DNA from: Pseudomonadota bacterium
Lineage (GTDB): Bacteria > Pseudomonadota > Alphaproteobacteria > Rhizobiales > Beijerinckiaceae
Direction of reading: 5' to 3'
NCBI GenBank assembly: GCA_023386155.1
Contig: JAEWKH010000081.1
Location: 1 to 41,495 of the forward strand
DNA: 41,495 nt
Part shown: piece after piece, positions 26,795-34,612 of the stretch
Layout: each line of letters begins with the position of its first letter
Numbering within the stretch: position 1 is the stretch's first letter
The notes under the pieces: model-generated
Seen by the model: the letters and a program-made list of their open reading frames with translations, nothing else
What the model was told of the DNA's origin: nothing
Database searches by the model: none
Program-made: the position numbers and the translations under genes

Positions 26795-27541
26795 ATGGCC
26801 ACCTCCGTCACAGCCGCCCTTCTCATCATCGGCGATGAGATCCTCACGGGCCGCACCAAGGACAAGAATATCGGCTACATCGCCGAGTACCTGACCGGGA
26901 TCGGCATCGACCTGCGCGAGGTGCGCGTCGTTCCGGACGTGGAGGAGGAAATCGTGGCGGCGGTCAATGCGCTGCGCAGGCGGTATACCTACCTCTTCAC
27001 CACGGGCGGCATCGGCCCCACCCATGACGACATCACGGCGGACTCGGTCGCCAAAGCTTTCGGCGTCGGTATTGGCGTCGATCCGCGGGCGGTCGCCCTG
27101 CTGCGGGAGCGGTATCAGCCGCACGAGCTGAACGAGGCGCGCCTGCGCATGGCCCGGATCCCGGAGGGTGCCGATCTCATCGAGAACCCCATCTCCAAGG
27201 CGCCCGGCTTCCGGATTGGCAACGTCTTCGTCATGGCGGGCGTGCCTGCCATCATGCAGGCCATGCTCGACATCGTCGCGCCGTCTCTCCAGACGGGCGC
27301 CCGCATGGTCATCGAGACCATCGAGGCCGAAGGGCTGCCCGAGGGCATCTATGCCGAGGGTCTGAGCCAGATCGCCTCGTCCAGCGAGGGCGTGTCCATG
27401 GGATCCTATCCCTCGTTCTCGGCGAGCGGCTTCCGCAACCAGATCGTCGTGCGGGGCAAGGACCCGGACGCGGTTGCGAAGGCCAGCGCCGCCGTCCGTG
27501 AGCTTCTCGGTCGCCTCAAGGGCGACCGGGCGCCCCTGTGA
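26795..27541 (+). CDS. CinA N-terminal-like / MoaB-type molybdopterin-binding domain protein
   Basis: A 248-residue protein with the MoCF-binding (MogA/MoaB) fold: AALLIIGDEILTGRTKDKN, LFTTGGIGPTHDDITADSVAKAF and FVMAGVPAIMQAML. It matches the competence/damage-inducible protein A N-terminal half but lacks the C-terminal NMN deamidase domain, so the full CinA function is not expected. Stand-alone forms are common in alphaproteobacteria, and their reaction is unclear. It is divergent from sfsA. gpt follows after 41 nt in the same direction and may be co-transcribed. Confidence 0.85.
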   Translation: MATSVTAALLIIGDEILTGRTKDKNIGYIAEYLTGIGIDLREVRVVPDVEEEIVAAVNALRRRYTYLFTTGGIGPTHDDITADSVAKAFGVGIGVDPRAVALLRERYQPHELNEARLRMARIPEGADLIENPISKAPGFRIGNVFVMAGVPAIMQAMLDIVAPSLQTGARMVIETIEAEGLPEGIYAEGLSQIASSSEGVSMGSYPSFSASGFRNQIVVRGKDPDAVAKASAAVRELLGRLKGDRAPL

Positions 27542-27582
27542 GAGTTATCGTCTCCAACCAGCAGCCTTAGAAGAGCAAAACA

Positions 27583-28089
27583 ATGTCCCCGACCTCTCCC
27601 AAAGCCTTCCCCGTGTCCTGGGATCAGTTCCACCGCGATTGCCGGGCGCTCGCCTGGCGCCTGGCCTCGGCCGGCCCGTTCGAGGCGATCGTCTGCATCA
27701 CCCGCGGCGGCCTCGTGCCGGCGGCCATCGTGGCGCGCGAGCTCGACCTGCGGCTCATCGAGAGCGTCTGCATCGCGAGTTACCACGACTACAAGAGCCA
27801 GGGCGAGCTGCAGGTGCTGAAGGATATCGCGCCCTCGATCAAGGCCGTGGGAGACGGCAAGGGCAAGGGCGTCCTCGTGATCGACGATCTCACCGATACC
27901 GGCAAGACCGCCAAGATCGTGCGCGACATGCTTCCCAACGCGCATTTCGCCGCCGTCTATGCCAAGCCCGCGGGGCGGCCCCTGATCGATACCTTCGTGA
28001 CCGAGGTGAGCCAGGATACCTGGATTTACTTCCCCTGGGATATGGGCCTGGCCTATCAGGCGCCGATCCGCGAAGGCTCGGCCGGTTGA
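27583..28089 (+). CDS. gpt: Xanthine-guanine phosphoribosyltransferase
   Basis: A purine salvage enzyme joining PRPP to xanthine, guanine or hypoxanthine. 168 residues with the type I PRTase loop CITRGGLVPAAIVAREL and the PRPP-binding motif VLVIDDLTDTGKT (97-109). The WIYFPWDMGLAYQ C-terminal region fits the XGPRT subclass. It lies 18 nt before the acyl-activating enzyme gene, so the two probably share a transcript. Confidence 0.92.
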   Translation: MSPTSPKAFPVSWDQFHRDCRALAWRLASAGPFEAIVCITRGGLVPAAIVARELDLRLIESVCIASYHDYKSQGELQVLKDIAPSIKAVGDGKGKGVLVIDDLTDTGKTAKIVRDMLPNAHFAAVYAKPAGRPLIDTFVTEVSQDTWIYFPWDMGLAYQAPIREGSAG

Positions 28090-28107
28090 CGGACCAAAGG
28101 AGCGCCC

Positions 28108-29664
28108 GTGGCTGAGTTTGACATCGCGCGGACGCGCAAGAGCCTGTTCGGCGCTCTTCTCGATGCCAGGGATCGGTTCGGCCGGAACAAGGTCGCACTC
28201 GAGGACCTGGAGCGCCAGCCGATCACCTTCGGCCGGCTCGTCCTGGGCTCGCTCGTTCTCGGGCGCAAGCTGGCGGGCCTGACGGGCGAGCGGGAGCATG
28301 TCGGCGTCCTGCTCCCGAACGTCCAGGCCATCGCCGTCACGCTGTTCGGCCTGAACGCCTTCGGGCGCGTCCCGGCATTCCTGAACTTCACGGCGGGGCT
28401 CAAGAACCTGAAGGCGGCCTGCGAGCTGGCCGGTATCGAGACCATCGTCACCTCCCGCCGCTTCGTCGAGCAGGGCAAGCTCGACGACATCGTGGCGGCC
28501 CTGGGGGAAGGGCGGCGGATCCTGTGGCTCGAGGACGTGCGGGCGGAGCTGACGAGCCTCGACAAGCTGCGCGGGCTGCTCGATTCCTGGATGGCGCGGC
28601 GCGTTCACGCGGGAGCCCGGGTCGAGCCCGACGATCCCGCCGTCGTGCTGTTCACGTCCGGCTCGGAAGGGGTTCCGAAGGGCGTCGTGCTCTCGAACGC
28701 AAACCTGATCGCCAATGCCTACCAGGTCAAAGCGCTCGCGGGCGACGTGCTTCAGCCGGACGACGTGTTCTTCAATCCCTTGCCGATCTTTCATTCCTTC
28801 GGCCTGACGGCCGGGCTCCTGACGGCCGTCCTCAACGGCATGAAGTCCGTGCTCTATCCGAGCCCGCTCCATTACCGGCAGATCCCGAAGCTCGTGGCCG
28901 GCACGCGCGCCACGATCATGCTCGCGACGGACACCTTCCTGCAGGGCTATGCCCGTGCCGCGGGCGAGAACGATCTGGCGAGCGTCCGCTACGTCATCGC
29001 CGGCGCCGAGCGGGTGAAGGACGAAACGCGCAGGCTCTGGGCCAAGCACGGAACGGTGATCCTGGAGGGCTATGGCGCGACCGAGTGCTCGCCGGTCATC
29101 GCCGTCAGCCTGCCGGACCGCAACCGGCCCGGATCGGTCGGTCCGATCCTGCCGGGGATCGAATGGCGCCTCGACCCGGTCGAGGGGATTCACAAGGGCG
29201 GACGCCTGCGCCTGCGCGGCCCGAACGTGATGAAGGGATACATCGATCCCACAGCGCCGGGCGGCATCCGGCCTCCCGTCGACGGCTGGCACGACACCGG
29301 CGACATCGTCACCGTGGAGGACGGGATCGTCACCATACGGGGGCGGGCGAAGCGCTTCGCGAAGGTCGGCGGCGAAATGGTGTCCCTGACCGCCATCGAG
29401 GCGACCGTTCAGGCGCTCTGGCCCGACAACAGCCATGTGGTGGTGGCCGTTCCGGACCCGCGCAAGGGCGAGCAGATCGTCCTCATCACCGACAAGGCGG
29501 ATGCGGACCGGGACGTGCTGCTGGACCATGCCAGGGCGGAGGGCTTTCCAGAGCTCTGGATGCCCCGCTCCATCCTGGTGTCGGGAATCCCGGTGCTGGG
29601 TTCGGGCAAGACCGATTACGCCGCCGCCGTCGAGCTGGCACGGCGTCTGCAGCCGATGCTGTGA
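28108..29664 (+). CDS. AMP-binding acyl-activating enzyme (Aas-like)
   Basis: 518 residues of the ANL superfamily. The P-loop is VLFTSGSEGVPKG (180-192), followed by PIFHSFGLTAGLL, the adenylate-binding GYGATECSPV, WHDTGDIV, the hinge region GRAKRFAKVGGEMVSL, and the catalytic Lys in VLGSGKTDY. FHSFGLT and KRFAKVGGEMVSL resemble the acyl-ACP synthetase half of Aas (2-acylglycerophosphoethanolamine recycling). No acyltransferase domain is attached. The start is GTG with AAGGAG about 7 nt upstream. Confidence 0.87.
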   Translation: MAEFDIARTRKSLFGALLDARDRFGRNKVALEDLERQPITFGRLVLGSLVLGRKLAGLTGEREHVGVLLPNVQAIAVTLFGLNAFGRVPAFLNFTAGLKNLKAACELAGIETIVTSRRFVEQGKLDDIVAALGEGRRILWLEDVRAELTSLDKLRGLLDSWMARRVHAGARVEPDDPAVVLFTSGSEGVPKGVVLSNANLIANAYQVKALAGDVLQPDDVFFNPLPIFHSFGLTAGLLTAVLNGMKSVLYPSPLHYRQIPKLVAGTRATIMLATDTFLQGYARAAGENDLASVRYVIAGAERVKDETRRLWAKHGTVILEGYGATECSPVIAVSLPDRNRPGSVGPILPGIEWRLDPVEGIHKGGRLRLRGPNVMKGYIDPTAPGGIRPPVDGWHDTGDIVTVEDGIVTIRGRAKRFAKVGGEMVSLTAIEATVQALWPDNSHVVVAVPDPRKGEQIVLITDKADADRDVLLDHARAEGFPELWMPRSILVSGIPVLGSGKTDYAAAVELARRLQPML

Positions 29665-29707
29665 GGTATCCTCTCGCTTCTTTGAAGGGCGGCCTCGGGC
29701 TTCGCCG

Positions 29708-29732
29708 GTAACCAAGCTCGGCTTTCCACGTT
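29708..29732 (+). promoter_or_regulatory. Weak candidate EcfG-like promoter
   Basis: GTAAC-N16-CGTT, one mismatch from GGAAC-N16-CGTT, with the CGTT ending 54 nt before the ATG at 29,787. On its own this match is expected by chance several times in a window this size. Confidence 0.2.
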
Positions 29733-29786
29733 GTCATGCGGAAAATGTGCGGCCCATCCGGGCGCATCCGTACCGAGGGTTCGGCG

Positions 29787-30077
29787 ATGAGAAGAGTCGC
29801 TCTTGTTCTGGTTGCATTGTCCTTCACATCGGGCGCGCTGGCCCAGTCCCGGCCGTTCACGCCGAGCATGACCTGCAATCAGGCGAGGGGGATCGTGTTC
29901 TCGCGCGGCGCCGTTGTCCTCGGCACGGGCACCTACACTTACGACCGTTACGTCCGGGACCGCAGCTTCTGCGAGTTCAACGAGACGATCGAGCCAGCTT
30001 TCGTGCCGACGCGGGATACGCCGCAATGCCCAGTCGGATATGTGTGCCGGGACGCCGATTACTTTCTCGACGATTGA
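29787..30077 (+). CDS. Small secreted four-cysteine protein
   Basis: 96 residues with a signal peptide (MRRVALVLVALSFTSGALA, cleavage before QSRPF) and a mature domain with cysteines C30, C62, C81 and C87, likely two disulfides in the periplasm. It has a paralog in this window (38,049-38,348, minus) with exactly the same Cys spacing (32, 19 and 6 residues) and shared blocks: MTCxQAxG, TYDRYV and CPVGxxC. I do not recognise the family. The ATG at 29,787 is set by the signal peptide. The frame from 29,736 adds non-signal residues. Confidence 0.75.
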   Translation: MRRVALVLVALSFTSGALAQSRPFTPSMTCNQARGIVFSRGAVVLGTGTYTYDRYVRDRSFCEFNETIEPAFVPTRDTPQCPVGYVCRDADYFLDD

Positions 30078-30351
30078 GCTTGCTCCGGGCCTGCCGGCCT
30101 TCCTGAGTTGGGATGGTCCGGCAGTGTACATGACGTTTCGGCATGTCCTGCGCGGCGTGCTCCTGAACTGTTGAAATCATGTCACACTGGTGCGGATAAT
30201 TTTTCAACTTGCGCGAAAATGCTTATCTTTTCAGCAGATTGCGCGAGCCTTAGGCGGATCCTGAGCTTCTGCCGGTTGCGCCCGAACACGCCATGTTTAT
30301 GGTCACGTTTGCACACGGGTCAGGGACCCAGACTTTGCTTTGGAGACAACC

Positions 30352-31575
30352 ATGAAGCTCGCTAAGAGCCTCTTCTTCGGATCGGTCGCGGGTCTCGCGG
30401 CTGTTGCCGGGGCACAGGCCGCCGACCTTCCCGCAACGAAGGCCGCTGCTGTCGAATACGTTCGCGTCTGCTCCACCTACGGCGCAGGCTTCTTCTACAT
30501 CCCCGGCACCGAAACCTGCCTCCGCGTCGGCGGCCGTGCTCGCGCCGAGTTCCAGTACCTCGAGCCGACCGACCGTTCGCAGGATGCCATCGGCTTCCGC
30601 GCTCGCGGCCGCATCCAGCTCGATGCCCGCACCGCCACCGCCTACGGTCTGCTCCGCACCTTCGTGCGCTTCGAGATGACCCGCGACACCGGCGTGTACG
30701 GCTTCAGCTCGACCTCTTCCAACGTCGACCAGGCCTTCGTGCAGTTCGGCGGCCTGACCGCCGGTCGCACGATCTCGTTCTTCATGAACAGCGATCTTCC
30801 GAACGAGAACTGGGGCACGCTCCGCTTCTATGACGCTCCGACGGTGAACGTGTTCGCGTACACCTTCTCGTTCGGCAACGGCTTCTCGGCCACGCTGGCG
30901 GCTGAAGAAGGCACCTACGCCACGAGCCTCTTCCCTGAGGCCGGTCAGACGATGCCTGACCTCGTCGCCAACGTGAAGTACACGGGCACCTGGGGTTCGG
31001 CCCAGCTCGGCGGCGTCGTGCACCAGATCCGCAGCGACGCTCTCGATCCGGCTGTCTTCGGTCCGGTTCTCGGCGGTACGATCCCGGACAGCGAGTATGG
31101 CTGGGCCGTGTCGGCTCAGGGCTACGTCAACCTGCCGATGCTGGCCGAGGGCGATGCCCTCTGGCTCGCGGCAACCTATGCTGACGGCGCTCTCGGCTAT
31201 CTCGGCTTCGATCCGGAGGTCGGTGTCGGCGCTGTCGGCAGCACGGTCGTGGATGCCTATATCGGCGCCGATGGCAACATCGATACCGGTCGCGGCTGGT
31301 CGATCGCCGGTGGCATCAACCATTACTGGACGCCGACCATCCGTCAGAGCGTCTTCGGCTCCTATGCCCGCGTCGATTACAGCGTCAGCGCTGCTGCTCA
31401 GGCCAACGACTTCACCGAGTGGCGCGCCGGTTCGAACCTGATCTGGTCGCCGGTCTCGGGTCTCGATATCGGTGTCGAGGTTCTCTACTCCAACCTCAAC
31501 CCGCGCGGCATCGTCGGCACCGACGATGACGACGACGCTTGGGAAGGCCGCCTGCGCGTCCAGCGCGACTTCTGA
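30352..31575 (+). CDS. Outer-membrane porin (Omp2-type, Porin_2 family)
   Basis: A 407-residue trimeric beta-barrel porin of the alphaproteobacterial Porin_2/Omp2b family. It has a signal peptide (MKLAKSLFFGSVAGLAAVAGAQA), then ADLPATKAAAVEYVRVCSTYGAGFFYIPGTETCLRVGG, quoted here as VRVCSTYGAGFFYIPGTE, with the two conserved cysteines. Alternating barrel strands follow and the C-terminus is the aromatic QRDF, typical for BAM recognition. A strong ribosome-binding site (TTGGAGACAACC) precedes the ATG. The codon choice is highly biased, as in abundant proteins. A strong terminator follows. Confidence 0.95.
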   Translation: MKLAKSLFFGSVAGLAAVAGAQAADLPATKAAAVEYVRVCSTYGAGFFYIPGTETCLRVGGRARAEFQYLEPTDRSQDAIGFRARGRIQLDARTATAYGLLRTFVRFEMTRDTGVYGFSSTSSNVDQAFVQFGGLTAGRTISFFMNSDLPNENWGTLRFYDAPTVNVFAYTFSFGNGFSATLAAEEGTYATSLFPEAGQTMPDLVANVKYTGTWGSAQLGGVVHQIRSDALDPAVFGPVLGGTIPDSEYGWAVSAQGYVNLPMLAEGDALWLAATYADGALGYLGFDPEVGVGAVGSTVVDAYIGADGNIDTGRGWSIAGGINHYWTPTIRQSVFGSYARVDYSVSAAAQANDFTEWRAGSNLIWSPVSGLDIGVEVLYSNLNPRGIVGTDDDDDAWEGRLRVQRDF

Positions 31576-31598
31576 TCGGCCTGTCCTGACTGGATAAG

Positions 31599-31632
31599 AA
31601 AACCCCGGCGGCAACGCCGGGGTTTTTGTTTG
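31599..31632 (+). terminator. Rho-independent terminator of the porin gene
   Basis: A perfect 10-bp stem AACCCCGGCG/CGCCGGGGTT with a GCAA tetraloop, followed by TTTGTTT. Confidence 0.93.
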
Positions 31633-31761
31633 GCTGTCGTCCCATGCATTGCCGTATCGGAAGTGCTGCCTATAAGGCCAGAGGGGAGCGTCGTGCGAAA
31701 ATGTGGGTCCACTTTGGGCCGATGCTTCAGTGACCGTCCATTTCCAAAGGGAACAGAGCGA

Positions 31762-32025
31762 ATGATGTGCAAGGCCTTTAGAAATCTGGCCTCCGCCGCG
31801 ATCCTCGCCGCCGGGCTGGCCGGGTGCGTGGGGGCGGCCGGCGTTTCCACCTGGGAGTACCGGGCGGGGCCGGGCTATGAGACGGAGCGCGTCCATGACA
31901 GCCGCATCCTGGCGGATACGAGCCAGGGCCTCACGCGCGAGTCCTGCACGTCTGTGTCGAGGAGACGAAGCGGTCCGGCCGGGGCCATGGCCGGCGAAGA
32001 CCTGACCGCCTGTGAATCCAACTGA
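31762..32025 (+). CDS. Small putative lipoprotein
   Basis: 87 residues. The N-terminus MMCKAFRNLASAAILAAGLAGC ends in a lipobox (LAGC, C22), so it is probably lipidated and membrane-anchored. The mature part is polar with two further cysteines (ESCTSVS and DLTACESN), which may form a disulfide. No family is recognised. The longer frame from 31,630 includes repeat-derived sequence and is rejected. Confidence 0.6.
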   Translation: MMCKAFRNLASAAILAAGLAGCVGAAGVSTWEYRAGPGYETERVHDSRILADTSQGLTRESCTSVSRRRSGPAGAMAGEDLTACESN

Positions 32026-32045
32026 ACCGATGCATCTCGACTGAG

Positions 32046-32070
32046 GGAACGAAGGCTCACCTTGACCGTT
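32046..32070 (+). promoter_or_regulatory. Perfect EcfG (general stress sigma) promoter
   Basis: GGAAC, exactly 16 nt, then CGTT: a full match to the alphaproteobacterial EcfG consensus. The -10 box ends 36 nt before the ATG of the 24-residue membrane microprotein, leaving room for its AGGAGA ribosome-binding site. Nothing else in the plus direction fits as its target. Confidence 0.7.
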
Positions 32071-32106
32071 GGCATGGGGTCAATTCCTCGTCAGGAGAGT
32101 ATCGTC

Positions 32107-32181
32107 ATGAATAACATCATCTGGCTCATCGGGGCGATCGTGGTCGTCCTTGCGATCCTGTCATTCCTCGGACTGCGCTGA
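32107..32181 (+). CDS. 24-residue membrane microprotein
   Basis: A 24-codon gene: MNNIIWLIGA, then a continuous hydrophobic stretch, ending SFLGLR. It is a single transmembrane helix with almost no exposed part. The AGGAGA ribosome-binding site lies 6-10 nt before the ATG and a perfect EcfG promoter lies upstream, so the gene is very probably real. I recall near-identical tiny proteins in other Hyphomicrobiales but cannot verify that here. Its role is unknown. A membrane-stress or regulatory peptide is inference. Confidence 0.75.
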   Translation: MNNIIWLIGAIVVVLAILSFLGLR

Positions 32182-32211
32182 TCCATTTCACGAGCCCTCA
32201 GGGCCGCACCC

Positions 32212-32246
32212 AGCGATGCTCCGCTTGAAGAAGAGGAGCATCGCTG
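32212..32246. repeat. Inverted repeat after the microprotein
   Basis: Arms AGCGATGCTCC and GGAGCATCGCT around GCTTGAAGAAGA form an 11-bp stem. There is no T-tract. The sequence after it (GCGTGAAAGCGG...CCGCTTTCGACGC) resembles the second hairpin of the CTAG-ended element, so this is probably a decayed copy that may also stabilise the 3' end of the microprotein mRNA. Confidence 0.55.
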
Positions 32247-32353
32247 GCGCGTGAAAGCGGGCACCGCTTTCGACGCCAGGGCCTTGCAGCAGCCTGATGT
32301 TTCGTCATGCCTCCTGGAGGAGCCCGTCGTGGAAGGACGTCCGGCGCAGCGGC

Positions 32354-32503
32354 CTATTCCATCAGAACCATGACGACCGATGCGACATTCAGGATGGCCA
32401 ATGCGCCGAGCAATGTCGGAACCACGGGAATGCCAAGCCGCCGCATGGATTGCTCGCAGGCAGTGCCGGTGTGCGATTTGAGATGAGAACGCTTGATGGC
32501 CAT
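32354..32503 (-). CDS. 49-residue membrane microprotein
   Basis: A 49-codon gene with a basic N-terminal segment (MAIKRSHLKSHTGTACEQSMRR) and one hydrophobic helix (PVVPTLLGALAILNVASVVMVL), ending in ME. A GAGAGGATGAGGC purine-rich ribosome-binding site precedes the ATG. A possible sigma-70-like promoter (TTGGCC-N16-TAAGAT, about 32,520-32,550 on the minus strand) is weak. No family is recognised. Confidence 0.6.
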   Translation of the reverse strand: MAIKRSHLKSHTGTACEQSMRRLGIPVVPTLLGALAILNVASVVMVLME

Positions 32504-32614
32504 GCCTCATCCTCTCCGTGATCTTACCTTACGTAATTTAGCGGCCAACATGGACCCTCCATGCACCGCGCGGCGTGTGTTGCCACACATGGCAGGGCCT
32601 GGAAGGCTTCGCCT

Positions 32615-32854
32615 TCAGTGACGGGTGGCGGTCTTCTGGATCTGGAGAAGCTGGCCTTCGATGGCCCGCATCCGGGTCATCAGGCGGTCGAGTTCGGTAA
32701 GAAGAAACCTCTCGTCCTGCTTCGCCCGTTCGACAAGATCCGGGGAGGAACCGTGGCGGATGCGCTGAAGGGCGTCCGCGAGCTGTCGATCCAGAAGCCG
32801 CATATGGTGCTCCAGATCCAAGAATTCCTGGTGAAGCTGGGTCTCCTTGAGCAC
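32615..32854 (-). CDS. Small helical coiled-coil-like protein
   Basis: About 79 charged, almost wholly helical residues: VLKETQLHQEFLDLEHHMR, an ALQRIRHGSSPD break, then ERAKQDERFLLTELDRLM and a Gln-rich end. The helix-break-helix design vaguely recalls YdcH-type proteins, but I do not claim the family. No ATG gives this N-terminus. GTG at 32,854 (with GAGAG about 8 nt upstream) is chosen. A TTG at 32,944 would add 30 residues that look non-coding. Confidence 0.5.
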   Translation of the reverse strand: MLKETQLHQEFLDLEHHMRLLDRQLADALQRIRHGSSPDLVERAKQDERFLLTELDRLMTRMRAIEGQLLQIQKTATRH

Positions 32855-33233
32855 GGCAGGGTCTCTCGCGAGAACGGTCGGTTCTGAGCTTAAGCTACAG
32901 CGTGAATGCAGGTTGCTCCACAGTAAAATAACAGGTTCCGGCAAATTTCTTAACGGCCAAGCTGAAACGGAGGCCCGCGCTCACCGTTCTGTGATGAGGG
33001 CTTCACCCGATGGTCACGCCACCGGGAAATGTGGAATTTGTAAGCCGACCTCCAAAACGACCCATGGGAGCAACTGCAAAAGAGAAGCAACTCATGTTGC
33101 GTTTCGCTTCCTCTCGCCGACCACCCGCTTAGCGTTTCCGGGCCGGTCCTTCCAATGATCGCAGAGTCTCGAGAGGCCGGTGCGTTTGCAAGGGCCTTAA
33201 GAACAGCAGCCGGATGATAGAGGAGATGGCCGG

Positions 33234-33629
33234 ATGGAACAGGGGATTGAGCCCAATCGTGTAGCCTTGATCGTCGAAGACGATTTCGAAGTCAGGGGTT
33301 TGGCGGCAGCTCTCCTGGAGGAAACCGATCTCAAGGTCGTAGAAACATCCAGCGCGGAAGAAGCGCTGGATTATCTTCGGTTGCACTCCGAGGAGGTGGC
33401 CTTTCTGTTCGCCGATATCTGCCCTCCCTGCCGCGTGGATGGCGTGGATCTGGTGCGCACGGTGCGCCTGGAATGGCCATGGGTCAGGACGGTCCTGACC
33501 TCGGGCGACCCGCTCGACCAGCGGGAAGGCGACGTTCCCCGCGACGTCCGCTTCATGCCGAAGCCCTGGAGGGCGCTCGAGGTCCTGATGGAAGCCGAGC
33601 GGGCGGCCCAGGCGCACCGGCGGGTCTGA
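33234..33629 (+). CDS. Stand-alone response-regulator receiver
   Basis: 131 residues that are only a CheY-like receiver: acidic pair E15-D16-D17, phosphoacceptor D61 (FLFADICPP), conserved Thr/Ser in VLTSGD (T89) and Lys in FMPKPW (K110). There is no output domain, so it should act by protein contact or as a phosphate relay or sink. Such receivers often pair with HWE kinases, including those feeding the PhyR stress pathway. The HWE kinase at 18,051 is a possible but unlinked partner. The ribosome-binding site GAGGAGATGG is close to the start. Confidence 0.88.
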   Translation: MEQGIEPNRVALIVEDDFEVRGLAAALLEETDLKVVETSSAEEALDYLRLHSEEVAFLFADICPPCRVDGVDLVRTVRLEWPWVRTVLTSGDPLDQREGDVPRDVRFMPKPWRALEVLMEAERAAQAHRRV

Positions 33630-33703
33630 CGGGACGTTCGGCCGGCAAGTGGAACCTTGGCGCTTGCCAGGAATTGGCGTCAGCGATTTGAAAGGATTGA
33701 CTG

Positions 33704-34063
33704 ATGCCGCATACGTCCATTGCCACAGGTAGGTTCTCGTCCCGCAAGGAAGCCAACCAGGCCGTGCAGCGTCTTGTGTCCGGTGGATTTGCTCGCAACA
33801 GCATCTCTCTCCACCAGCACGAGGACGATGAGGGATACGACCTGGAAATTCATACCCGCCGCGAGAACCTCCGGCGGGCCGAGCGATTGATCCACGATTC
33901 GGCGCCGCTTTACGTGGTCAGGGAAAAGGCCTCCGACGCGGTGCGCACGGCAGGATCCTATCCTCTGGTCCTGCTGGGTGCAGGAATCCTGGCCGGCTTC
34001 CTGATCTACAATCTGGTACCGCGCGAAACGTCATCCGGTCAGGGGCATCGCCGCCGGCGCTGA
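33704..34063 (+). CDS. Membrane-anchored small protein (YflT/general stress-like N-terminus)
   Basis: 119 residues. The N-terminal soluble part (about 1-75: SIATGRFSSRKEANQAVQRL, GGFARNSISLHQ) resembles the short ferredoxin-like domain of YflT/heat-induced stress proteins, though the match is impressionistic. It is followed by DSAPLYVVREKASDAVR, one transmembrane helix (YPLVLLGAGILAGFLIYNLV, about 86-105) and a basic tail (GQGHRRRR). Its neighbours are a receiver and a NepR-like gene, which fits a stress role. Confidence 0.65.
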   Translation: MPHTSIATGRFSSRKEANQAVQRLVSGGFARNSISLHQHEDDEGYDLEIHTRRENLRRAERLIHDSAPLYVVREKASDAVRTAGSYPLVLLGAGILAGFLIYNLVPRETSSGQGHRRRR

Positions 34064-34157
34064 CACCAGGATCTCTCGAGATGAAGGTGAGGGAGGCCTT
34101 ATCCCTGTGCATCGTGCGAAAAGGGGATCCGTTTTTCGCGAAGAACGATCCGCCGCT

Positions 34158-34382
34158 TTAGGGTTTTTCCTCATCCTCGCGATGGCGAACGTGCTCGAGT
34201 CGCTCCAGGAGCTCCTTGATGCGATCTGGAGCAGGTTCCTTCAGGACGTCCTGGTAGTCCTGCTGCAATTGCAGGCCGAGCTCCTTCATGAGCTCGGCCT
34301 GGCCCGAGGGGGACAGGCTGCTGGAGCGAATACTCCAGCCTCCCTGGCCCCCTGCGGCATAAGGGTGGTGCCGCTTTGACAT
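34158..34382 (-). CDS. NepR-family anti-sigma factor
   Basis: A 74-residue protein whose second half (32-63) carries the NepR signature: LGLQLQQDYQDVLKEPAPDR, then IKELLERLEHV, i.e. L-x3-Y-x2-V-x2-EPxPDR-x3-LL-x2-L. NepR holds the general stress sigma factor EcfG inactive until phosphorylated PhyR captures NepR. This copy is an orphan: no phyR or ecfG is near. The Gly/Ser-rich N-terminus is probably disordered. The ATG at 34,382 is preferred because AAGGAGG lies 6 nt upstream. An upstream in-frame ATG at 34,406 would bury that site. It may be a second, modulatory NepR. Confidence 0.8.
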   Translation of the reverse strand: MSKRHHPYAAGGQGGWSIRSSSLSPSGQAELMKELGLQLQQDYQDVLKEPAPDRIKELLERLEHVRHREDEEKP

Positions 34383-34419
34383 CCATATCCTCCTTCTGTG
34401 GCTCATCCTTGAGCCTGAG

Positions 34420-34444
34420 AACGGGAAATGTGCGATTGGGTTTC
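34420..34444 (-). promoter_or_regulatory. Candidate EcfG promoter of the NepR-like gene
   Basis: On the minus strand GAAAC-N16-CGTT, one mismatch from GGAAC-N16-CGTT, with the CGTT 37 nt before the NepR-like ATG. A stress-sigma promoter on an anti-sigma gene would give negative feedback, as known for nepR elsewhere. Confidence 0.45.
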
Positions 34445-34612
34445 AGCTAAGTTTCTGGAAAAACACAATTTTTCTGGTAGCCGCAAAGGCCGGTGCCTGG
34501 GGTGGGACGCCTCTTCCTCATCCGAAGGCCTCGCCTGAAAGTCCTGCCGCGAGCTACGAGGCGACCGCCGGTCGCATTGGCGAGACCCTGGCTCTGCGCC
34601 AAAGCTCGACCT

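Noticed and set aside
32561..32887. 108-codon plus-strand frame opposite the helical small protein
   Set aside because: The minus frame has a consistent charged helical pattern. This one reads as its antisense, with mixed composition.
32847..33158. 103-codon plus-strand frame with a CGIC motif
   Set aside because: No ribosome-binding site, it starts inside the antisense of a better minus-strand gene, and it has random-looking composition. The CxxC is isolated. The 32,855-33,233 gap is treated as non-coding.
33649..33675. GGAAC upstream of the 119-residue membrane protein
   Set aside because: No CGTT at 16 or 17 nt. The nearest similar box is about 22 nt away.
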